Below, one piece after another: positions 26,787 to 32,351 of a stretch of 32,351 bases of DNA. Source of the stretch: Chlorobiaceae bacterium (GTDB lineage Bacteria > Bacteroidota > Chlorobiia > Chlorobiales > Chlorobiaceae); assembly GCA_013334485.1 (NCBI GenBank), contig JAAXXL010000026.1:1-32351 (forward strand). Reading direction: 5' to 3'. Made by a program: the position numbers and the translations under genes. Under the pieces are notes generated by a model that saw nothing but the letters and a program-made list of their open reading frames with translations, did no database searches and was not told the DNA's origin. How positions within the stretch are numbered: the first letter of the stretch is position 1; the number at the start of each line of letters is the position of its first letter.

Positions 26787-27221
26787 TTATGTCGTCTGGA
26801 CGGATATGCCTTCATGCACCAGTTCGATCGATTCGATTGCGATTTCATTGCCGGTTGCCTTCAGGCCCGGCCCCTCACACTTGACAGGCCATGCCTGTGA
26901 AACAGTCCAGACCATAACCGGGCTGCCTTCATCATTAAGCAGGGAAATCGTCAGGTCGCGACGCTCGACATTGGGTGCCCCGTTGTTATTGAACCAGTTA
27001 AACAGGTCATTGTTTTTTTCAACAATACCGCGTTTCAGGGAAATGTTGTTGGCTTTTTTCAATCCCGGCCGTTTCAAAGGAAGCGTCGAGGCGGACATCA
27101 GTCCGTCCCGATATTCAATTGCCTGGATCTCTTGTGTCAATCCTGAAACATCCGAAAAGCCGATGTCCTGATTGTTCCACGAAACTTTGTAATGGAAAAC
27201 CGGAATTGGATATGTTGCCAT
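26787..27221 (-). CDS. eCIS major inner tube protein (Afp1-like)
   Basis: A 144-aa tube subunit; stacked hexamers make the rigid conduit that is driven into the target and holds cargo. Family features: FHYKVSWNNQDIGFSDVSGL, EYRDG, ISLKRGIVEKNNDLFNWFN and EIAIESIELVHEG. The ATG has GAGAT upstream. It directly follows the sheath gene (50-bp gap), the usual sheath-tube order. Confidence 0.93.
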   Translation of the reverse strand: MATYPIPVFHYKVSWNNQDIGFSDVSGLTQEIQAIEYRDGLMSASTLPLKRPGLKKANNISLKRGIVEKNNDLFNWFNNNGAPNVERRDLTISLLNDEGSPVMVWTVSQAWPVKCEGPGLKATGNEIAIESIELVHEGISVQTT

Positions 27222-27271
27222 TATCGTATCTCTAAGTTAAATGTTATAAAATGCTGCCCTGCTAACAACCA

Positions 27272-28732
27272 TCAAGATTGCTGCACCAGTTGCGAGAACT
27301 TCAGGACGATGAATTCGGCAGGTCGGGCAACAGCCATTCCGATCTCCACATTCATTCTGCCTTCGAGAATATCACTTGATGTCATGGTAGTGCCCAGCCC
27401 GACCTTCACGTAAAATGCCTGTTCCTCCTTCGCTCCGGCAAGAGCACCCTCTTTCCATTTGAGAACGAGGTAGTTTCTGACCATCGCCTCCATTTTTACC
27501 CAGGTATCAATCGTGTTCGGCTCGAAGACCGCCCATTGACTTGATTTTTTGACAGACTCCTCGACCATGTTGAAGAATCGACGAACGCTTATATACCTCC
27601 ATTCATTGTCGTTGCCGTTGAGGGTGCGTGCTCCCCAGACAAGGGTACCGTAACCGGGGAAGGTGCGAATCACGTTAATGGATTTACCGGAATCCGGGTC
27701 GATATTAAGTGATTCCTGCTCACGGTTGGAAATAGCGAGATTTGGCTCTACAACACTAAGAAGTGCCTCATTGGCCGGGGCTTTCCAGACCCCCTTGTTG
27801 GTGTCAACCCGCGTATACAGGCCTGCAATGGCTGGAGAGGGCGGCAAAACGACATACTCTCTCTTGAGCGCATCCGCTATTTTTGTGTAGAGCACCGAAC
27901 CGCTGCCAAGGTCACTCATGGTCTTTCCGGCAGTATATCCCGCAACAGAGGGGGAAACAACACCAACAAGCGTGTAGGTATCGATCTCAAGGTTATCGAA
28001 ATCGTATTTGAACTCGTAGGTTGTGATAAGATTTGGATAATAGGCGGCCGCATAACGGTTTTCCGAGACGGTGAGACTTGCGTTGCGAATTTTGAGCACA
28101 TCGCCGTCAATGTCACCGTTCGGATCAGAACTGTTTTTCGGAGAGACTTTGAAGGGATCAATGATTGCAAAACGGTCTTTGAGATCGTAAGCCTGCTGGA
28201 TCATCGCATTGACCACCTCTGTATAGGCGGCACTGTCCGACGGGTCTATTGCCGGAGTCTCGGGAATAACCAGCAGAGTGACCTCATCAACATCCTTGAT
28301 GACATCAAGACCGCTCTTGAGCTTGTCTTTGGATACCGAACCCGGCGTTTTGTATGTATCGACAGCAACAATGTAACAGGTACCGCCACCGTTATCGTAG
28401 AAATGCTTGATGGAGTAGTAGAGCATGTACTTCGATCGCGCTGAGGAATCATAACCAAAAATGATTTCATACTGGTTGCTTCCCGAATCCTTGACAGTAA
28501 TGGAAATACTGTCATTGGATTCAGTCGGAGGATCGCCATAGAATTGTTCGAATTCGCTGAGACTTCCGATTTTGTTGGGAATCATCAGAAGATCTCCGGC
28601 AACCAGCCGATCAGCTTTTTCGGTATAGCCGATAAAAGCCGGAATTGCGGTTTCCACTTCAGCAACCGATGGCGGCAGTGTCGATATCTCCTGCACATAC
28701 ACGCCTGGTGTAGATAATTTTAATACAGCCAT
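27272..28732 (-). CDS. Contractile sheath protein (Afp2/3-like)
   Basis: A 486-aa sheath subunit whose contraction drives the tube outward. The N-terminus STPGVYVQEISTLPPSVAEV and the C-terminal region WRYISVRRFFNMVEESVKK, MEAMVRNYLVLKWKEGAL and NVEIGMAVARPAEFIVLKFS are diagnostic for the phage-tail sheath/eCIS family. GGGAG lies about 10 nt before the ATG. Only one sheath gene is present, whereas Serratia Afp has three, so this is the simpler type. Confidence 0.95.
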   Translation of the reverse strand: MAVLKLSTPGVYVQEISTLPPSVAEVETAIPAFIGYTEKADRLVAGDLLMIPNKIGSLSEFEQFYGDPPTESNDSISITVKDSGSNQYEIIFGYDSSARSKYMLYYSIKHFYDNGGGTCYIVAVDTYKTPGSVSKDKLKSGLDVIKDVDEVTLLVIPETPAIDPSDSAAYTEVVNAMIQQAYDLKDRFAIIDPFKVSPKNSSDPNGDIDGDVLKIRNASLTVSENRYAAAYYPNLITTYEFKYDFDNLEIDTYTLVGVVSPSVAGYTAGKTMSDLGSGSVLYTKIADALKREYVVLPPSPAIAGLYTRVDTNKGVWKAPANEALLSVVEPNLAISNREQESLNIDPDSGKSINVIRTFPGYGTLVWGARTLNGNDNEWRYISVRRFFNMVEESVKKSSQWAVFEPNTIDTWVKMEAMVRNYLVLKWKEGALAGAKEEQAFYVKVGLGTTMTSSDILEGRMNVEIGMAVARPAEFIVLKFSQLVQQS

Positions 28733-28745
28733 AAGTAATTTCTCC

Positions 28746-29927
28746 CTATAGTGTTAAAAAAATGTCCGAATAAATTGCCGGTAATGCTGTCGCGTCGATA
28801 AGCGCTGTTTGGGGATATGGCAAATCAGATCTGACAACAGCCTCTTTGGCCATGTCACCGATATACTTCTTCAATGACAAACACAGAGGATCATGCTTCA
28901 CGCTGGTGGTGGAGCTGTACTGCTCCTGCAGGCTGAGATCGGTGTCGGAAACGAATACAACAGCGGTATCGGTAGCCGATAAGCGGGTAAAGGTGATTGT
29001 TGTATCATTTGCTGTGATATTGAGTTTGCTGAGAAAATCCACTTTATCAAGAGCACTCAAAGCAGCCATTTCAAGATAGAGCGTGCTGCTCGGCTGCAGA
29101 TGGATGGTGTATCGCCAGTATGTTTTCCTGTTCCGGAAAAGAATTGAATAAGCCGGTCGTGATGTGGTAAGCGAACGGTCGGATTCAACGATCCTGTAAT
29201 TCGATTCCAGAGTATCGGCAAGCGAAAGCTCGATAACACCAAACGGACGAAAAGCAGGTTGACCGATATTGTAAAACTCATCCTTGATGCTTCCGGCGAT
29301 TATCAACTGACACTTGCCGACCGGAAGATCATTCAAAATAAACAGAAGATCAGACTGGCCCGACTGGTTGACAATGGAATCGGCAGTAACTTCCCTTCCG
29401 CTGAGGATATGCATTACTTTCGCTTCGCCTGCGGAAACTTCAGACGTGTGATGGTAACGGTAATTGATTTCGGATCTTGTTACAGCATCAGCTCCACTGA
29501 CACCTGATGAATCCGAGGAAAGGTGCAGGTTGCTGCGAAGCGCCAAAGTATCATCCTGCTGATTGGTAAAATAATAGAGCGATGAATTGTCTGTTGCCGT
29601 CGAGAGTTCATCAAAATTCAGAAGAGCAGGTTGACGGAGCTTCATCCAGAACGTTAATGTATCACCTGTCTGCGGAGGAAAGCGGAGAACAGCGTCACTA
29701 CCGGTGTCAACCTGTATTCTTGCAAGAACGATGAATCCCCCTGAGCGAGCATCAATTCGAAACAAAACATCGAGCCGCTTCATTATTGTCTGGCAATCAT
29801 TTGTCGGTACCAGCTCAAAATCAGGAACAGGGTTTACCTGGTACTTTTTGCATATACCATTGGTGTAGTAGGGCTGCTGTATCGACACAGAGGCCAGTTC
29901 AGCATATTTACAGGTAAATTGCTCCAT
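28746..29927 (-). CDS. Uncharacterised eCIS-locus protein between terminator and sheath genes
   Basis: A 393-aa protein with no domain I can name. It is predicted soluble, has no signal peptide or transmembrane segment, and is rich in Ser, Thr and Leu with an alternating pattern that suggests beta structure (for example ITANDTTITFTRLSATDTAV). It starts 2 bp after the DUF4255 gene and ends 13 bp before the sheath gene, so it is surely in the operon. By position it may be a cap or adaptor protein, or a surface decoration or fibre. There is no direct evidence for any of these. Confidence 0.8.
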   Translation of the reverse strand: MEQFTCKYAELASVSIQQPYYTNGICKKYQVNPVPDFELVPTNDCQTIMKRLDVLFRIDARSGGFIVLARIQVDTGSDAVLRFPPQTGDTLTFWMKLRQPALLNFDELSTATDNSSLYYFTNQQDDTLALRSNLHLSSDSSGVSGADAVTRSEINYRYHHTSEVSAGEAKVMHILSGREVTADSIVNQSGQSDLLFILNDLPVGKCQLIIAGSIKDEFYNIGQPAFRPFGVIELSLADTLESNYRIVESDRSLTTSRPAYSILFRNRKTYWRYTIHLQPSSTLYLEMAALSALDKVDFLSKLNITANDTTITFTRLSATDTAVVFVSDTDLSLQEQYSSTTSVKHDPLCLSLKKYIGDMAKEAVVRSDLPYPQTALIDATALPAIYSDIFLTL

Positions 29928-29929
29928 GA

Positions 29930-30547
29930 TTATTGAGAGCTCCCGAGGAAATTGAGTTCTTCAATAGCAGCCAGCTTCTCATTGCTCTTCGTCTCAAAGA
30001 TGGTGAGCATTTTCACCCGGTATACCAGGCTCGGAATATATTTGGAGCCGAGCATTGCCCACAGATTGTTCTGTTGTTCGAACGTCAGGCTGTGCAGCAT
30101 GAACGAAAGACGATCAATCATCTGCCATGGTTTTTCATCCGGATTGCTGACCGAAGCGTTGAGCGAAGGGTATTTCGACGAATCAAAAACAGAGTTTGAC
30201 TGAAAAAAACCAGCTACATCGGACAGGTCGCGAAGTGCGGTTTGATAATCCTTGTTATGAGCAACAAAGAGAACAAGAAGATCAAGCTCCACCGGTGGGT
30301 TCAATCGGAAAAATTGCTTGTCGTCCGTGGGTATATAACAGGGGCGCTTGCCTTCACGCCGCTCTTCGTCTATGCCAACAAGCATGACCGTAACGTGCGT
30401 TGTGTCGGTAATATTGATACTCCCGTTCGGAAGAACAATAGATTTCAGATCAACAACATTGCCTGCGGTGTAATTCTGGTCCTGCTCCCGCATGACCATA
30501 TAGGATTCCAGTTCTTTCCTGATAAACTCCAGAGCAGTACGAATCAT
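29930..30547 (-). CDS. DUF4255 protein, tube/sheath terminator (Afp16-like)
   Basis: A 205-aa protein, first gene of the eCIS operon. The N-terminus IRTALEFIRKELESYMV and ELDLLVLFVAHNKDYQTALRDLSDVAGFFQ match DUF4255, the N-terminal domain of Pvc16/Afp16, which caps the growing tube and sheath at the end away from the baseplate. The ATG at 30547 is the first in frame after an upstream TAG and has no visible Shine-Dalgarno, unlike most genes here. A tiny open frame with a good ribosome binding site lies just upstream (30575-30595). Confidence 0.92.
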   Translation of the reverse strand: MIRTALEFIRKELESYMVMREQDQNYTAGNVVDLKSIVLPNGSINITDTTHVTVMLVGIDEERREGKRPCYIPTDDKQFFRLNPPVELDLLVLFVAHNKDYQTALRDLSDVAGFFQSNSVFDSSKYPSLNASVSNPDEKPWQMIDRLSFMLHSLTFEQQNNLWAMLGSKYIPSLVYRVKMLTIFETKSNEKLAAIEELNFLGSSQ

Positions 30548-30574
30548 GGAGAAAAGCGATTGAGTGTTATAGGG

Positions 30575-30595
30575 CTACTCATTACCATACTGCAT
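30575..30595 (-). other. Possible six-residue leader ORF upstream of the DUF4255 gene
   Basis: ATG at 30595 followed by five sense codons and TAG at 30575-30577 (peptide MQYGNE). GAGGT stands 4 nt before the ATG, a better ribosome site than that of the DUF4255 gene, whose ATG is 27 nt further on. It could feed ribosomes to the DUF4255 start by reinitiation. A chance occurrence is possible. Confidence 0.25.
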
Positions 30596-30654
30596 ATTGA
30601 CCTCACTTTACAGAGAGAGACCAGCAGTCCCGCTTCAGACTGTCACTCCGAACA

Positions 30655-30683
30655 CTTATAGCTTATAACGGCAATAAGAACAA
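30655..30683 (-). promoter_or_regulatory. Candidate sigma-70-type promoter of the eCIS operon
   Basis: On the - strand TTGTTC (30678-30683) and TATAAG (30655-30660) are separated by 17 bp, giving 4 of 6 and 5 of 6 matches to the -35 and -10 consensus. Transcription would start near 30648, leaving a leader of about 100 nt before the DUF4255 gene. No other promoter is evident inside the tightly packed structural genes. Confidence 0.5.
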
Positions 30684-30801
30684 TACGATGATCAATGAGT
30701 TGGGAACTAAAGTATCAAGAAAGATAAAAAATCTGTGGATTCGCTAATTATGAGAGCGGATAAAACCAGATCACACAACATTAATGAATTCACTTGTTCT
30801 G

Positions 30802-30918
30802 ATGTTCAGCTATAATATTCTCTCAGAAGGCAAAACTGCGGAACCAGAGTAATGTTCATTTAGTAACACAACTTTTATAACGGCTGGATATGGGGAAAAG
30901 AGACAAGAGTTATGTTCA
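30802..30918. repeat. Three ATGTTCA words at 50- and 60-bp spacing
   Basis: ATGTTCA occurs at 30802-30808, 30852-30858 and 30912-30918. Copies two and three share the longer AGAGTxATGTTCA, and copies one and three share ATGTTCAGC. The spacing is close to whole helical turns, so the sites would face the same side. They lie upstream of the candidate eCIS promoter and could bind a regulator. Confidence 0.35.
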
Positions 30919-31149
30919 GCATAGGACGAGGCATATGCATAAACAAGATTTAATCAGAAAATTATCCGTATTAAAATATGAGTGACTACGCACTATATCT
31001 AAAGTATAACAATTGTAAACAGTAATACAAAACGAAAAAACTCTGCTTTTTTCCTGAAAAGTCATAACTCAACAGTTTGAGAATCGACATAGTGGGTAAT
31101 GTTACTCTGCTTCATCTTCGATAGCTTTGCCTTAATAATAAAGGATTTA

Positions 31150-31179
31150 TTGCTTTTTTTACTAAGAATTTAATAAAAT
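31150..31179 (+). promoter_or_regulatory. Possible modA promoter
   Basis: TTGCTT (31150-31155) and TAAAAT (31174-31179) are separated by 18 bp in a strongly AT-rich segment. It would give a leader of about 220 nt containing the hairpins and palindrome described below. In such AT-rich sequence near-matches are common, so this is weak. Confidence 0.25.
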
Positions 31180-31240
31180 TATACTATATTTAATTACAAT
31201 ACAAGCATACAGCAACATATCAACATTATCAAACAAACCA

Positions 31241-31295
31241 CAGGCAGAGCCGAAGCCTGATTGAAGTGCAACACATTGAAAGGCTTTTTTTGCAC
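31241..31295 (+). promoter_or_regulatory. Set of mutually exclusive stems upstream of modA, terminator-like
   Basis: AAGCCT (31253-31258) can pair with AGGCTT (31281-31286), which is followed by a T-run to 31291 as in an intrinsic terminator. CAGGC (31241-31245) can instead pair with GCCTG (31255-31259), and GTGCAA (31266-31271) with TTGCAC (31290-31295). The first pairing conflicts with the second and interleaves with the third. This could be an attenuator or simply a terminator protecting modA from upstream transcription. It does not match a known riboswitch pattern I can recall. Confidence 0.35.
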
Positions 31296-31298
31296 CCA

Positions 31299-31324
31299 CC
31301 GTAATATATCTGGCGATATAACGG
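31299..31324. promoter_or_regulatory. ModE-like palindrome upstream of modA
   Basis: The 26-bp stretch begins CCGTAATATAT and ends GATATAACGG, an imperfect inverted repeat. Its right half resembles the TATATAACGAT half-site of the molybdate-responsive repressor ModE, and the gene downstream is a molybdate transporter. ModE itself is not in the window. The site lies about 80 bp before the modA ATG. Confidence 0.4.
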
Positions 31325-31345
31325 ATACAATGGAAAAACAGACAT

Positions 31346-31378
31346 CCCCTTACACAAAAAAAATCATTAGGGGTTTTT
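31346..31378 (+). terminator. Terminator-like hairpin just before modA
   Basis: CCCCT (31346-31350) pairs with AGGGG (31369-31373), followed directly by TTTTT (31374-31378). The 5-bp stem with an 18-nt A-rich loop is weak. It ends 27 nt before the modA start, so if it forms it would attenuate modA or insulate it from upstream transcripts. Confidence 0.4.
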
Positions 31379-31405
31379 CAAAAACAACCTTAAAGCTACA
31401 AGTCG

Positions 31406-32167
31406 ATGACTAAACCATTTATTAAAGCACTGAGAAGGATGGCTATCCTTTCATTTACATTACTTGTCATAAATGTGCCTGCGAAAGCCGGAGAGCTGAA
31501 CCTCTCAGTTGCCGCAAGCCTTAAAGAGGTTATCAATGAACTGACCGCAAGCTACAGTGCAAAACATCCGGGCACTGTTTTTCTGAAAAATTTTGGGCCT
31601 TCGGGAACACTTGCCGGGCAGATTGAAAATGGCGGCCCTGCCGACCTGTTTATTGCTGCAAATACAGAGTGGATAGATTATCTGAACAACAAAAAACAGG
31701 TCGATGCTTCAACGATAAAGACCTTTGCCTTTAACTCACTGGTTTTTACCGGCACCACCAATAAAGGGGTGAAATCAATAAAGGATCTCCCGAAACTCGA
31801 CAAAATTGCTATCGGCAGCCCGAAAAGTGTTCCGGCAGGTGATTATGCCACGGCTGCAATGACCAAAGCAGGTGTAATCTCTCAACTCACAAACAAGCTC
31901 GTCATGGCCAAAGATGTTCGCGAGTGCCTCATGTATGCTGAACTCGGTGAGGTCGATGGCGCTTTTGTCTACAAAACCGATGCACTGCTGGCAAAAAAAT
32001 CGAAGCTGCTCTTTACGGTTCCACAGAATCTCTATCCCCGTGTTAGTTATCCGATGGCACTGACCAATAAAGCTTCACAGAACAGGGAAGCAAAAGCTTT
32101 CATTACTTATCTTCAGGGCAAGGAAGCCAAAGCGGTTCTCACCAAATTCGGTTTTATCCTGAAATAA
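31406..32167 (+). CDS. modA: Molybdate ABC transporter substrate-binding protein ModA
   Basis: A 253-aa periplasmic protein that captures molybdate (or tungstate) and delivers it to the ModBC permease. An N-terminal signal peptide is visible: basic KALRR, a hydrophobic core AILSFTLLVINV, and a likely cleavage after AKA at residue 28. The mature protein begins with ELNLSVAASLKEV, and NFGPSGTLAGQI, GGPADLFIAAN, IGSPKSVPAGDYA and GEVDGAFVYKTDA are the family's oxyanion-binding and hinge segments. The Shine-Dalgarno is weak. modB follows after 36 bp. Nitrogenase needs Mo, so its location near nif is functionally sensible. Confidence 0.95.
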   Translation: MTKPFIKALRRMAILSFTLLVINVPAKAGELNLSVAASLKEVINELTASYSAKHPGTVFLKNFGPSGTLAGQIENGGPADLFIAANTEWIDYLNNKKQVDASTIKTFAFNSLVFTGTTNKGVKSIKDLPKLDKIAIGSPKSVPAGDYATAAMTKAGVISQLTNKLVMAKDVRECLMYAELGEVDGAFVYKTDALLAKKSKLLFTVPQNLYPRVSYPMALTNKASQNREAKAFITYLQGKEAKAVLTKFGFILK

Positions 32168-32203
32168 TTCTGTTGCACCTCTGAGTGATCGCAGAAAAAC
32201 TGT

Positions 32204-32351
32204 ATGAATTTTACCATGACGCAGCTGACACCGGAAGATATAACTGCCATCTGGCTGTCGCTGAAAGTAGCGCTTACAGCGACAGCACTCTCTTTGCCTT
32301 TTGGTTTTGCCGTCGCATGGCTGCTGGTCTTCAAATCACTTCGGGGAAAGG
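32204..32351 (+). CDS. modB: Molybdate ABC transporter permease ModB (3' end cut by window)
   Basis: The first 49 codons of the inner-membrane permease of the molybdate transporter. The visible sequence has LTPEDITAIWLSLKVALTA, then a first transmembrane segment ALSLPFGFAVAWLLVF and KSLRGK, matching ModB N-termini. The ATG at 32204 is taken; a second Met four codons on (32216) is also possible. The gene continues beyond the window and should be followed by modC. Confidence 0.9.
   Translation, partial: MNFTMTQLTPEDITAIWLSLKVALTATALSLPFGFAVAWLLVFKSLRGK

Larger units (their letters stand above)
30548..31405. other. Divergent intergenic region between the eCIS and mod operons
   Basis: 858 bp without a convincing gene, markedly more AT-rich than its surroundings. 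It contains a candidate - strand promoter and mini-ORF near the DUF4255 gene, three ATGTTCA words in the middle, and a ModE-like palindrome with hairpins near modA. I see no tRNA, attachment site or insertion-sequence end in it. Confidence 0.7.

Noticed and set aside
23498-27221. Type VI secretion system, because of VgrG, PAAR and Hcp-like genes
   Set aside because: No TssJ, TssL, TssM membrane complex and no ClpV; the sheath is a single phage/eCIS-type protein and not TssB/TssC.
6251-30547. Prophage or R-type tailocin
   Set aside because: No capsid, portal, terminase, integrase or lysis genes; DUF4255, DUF5908, LysM protein, AAA ATPase and DUF4157 are eCIS hallmarks.
31200-31405. Molybdenum cofactor riboswitch upstream of modA
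   Set aside because: Stems are present but the conserved multi-helix pattern of that RNA class could not be matched.
1-32351. CRISPR arrays, tRNA or rRNA genes
   Set aside because: No regularly spaced direct repeats and no recognisable tRNA or rRNA sequence seen on reading either strand.

Overview
The window looks like a chromosomal segment of a green sulfur bacterium (Chlorobiaceae). The basis is the order nifK-nifE-nifN-nifB-[2Fe-2S] ferredoxin followed by modA-modB, together with the short form of NifK. Family-level assignment is inference from gene order and protein character; no rRNA or other taxonomic marker is present.

Left part (1-5980, + strand): the distal half of a nif operon. 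nifK lacks only its first few codons at the window edge. It is followed by the FeMo-cofactor scaffold genes nifE and nifN (4-bp overlap), the radical-SAM gene nifB with a fused NifX-like domain, and a thioredoxin-fold [2Fe-2S] ferredoxin. The nifK-nifE gap holds a palindrome-bounded element and two leader hairpins. A perfect 20-bp inverted repeat sits between nifB and the ferredoxin gene.

Middle part (6251-30547, all - strand, about 24 kb): one tightly packed extracellular contractile injection system (eCIS) locus, read right to left. Its order is DUF4255 tube/sheath terminator, a 393-aa unknown, sheath, two tube proteins, a 55-aa DUF5908 protein, LysM baseplate protein, VgrG-like spike, PAAR tip, gp25-like protein, two large baseplate proteins, tape measure and AAA+ ATPase. 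Three proteins sharing a DUF4157 N-terminus end the cluster. These three are the likely cargo: one has a papain/NlpC-like His...Cys pair and a glycine zipper, one fuses an L,D-transpeptidase motif to a pyroglutamyl-peptidase-like domain with Ser in place of the catalytic Cys, and one has an unrecognised C-terminus. No receptor-binding fibre, lysis gene, integrase, capsid or terminase was seen.

Right part (30548-32351): an 858-bp AT-rich intergenic region carries a good candidate promoter for the eCIS operon, a phased heptamer repeat, a ModE-like palindrome and hairpins. It is followed by modA (periplasmic molybdate-binding protein) and the first codons of modB (molybdate permease) on the + strand. 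Molybdate uptake supplies nitrogenase, so the nif and mod genes form one functional neighbourhood, and the eCIS locus sits between them in the opposite orientation as an apparent insertion.
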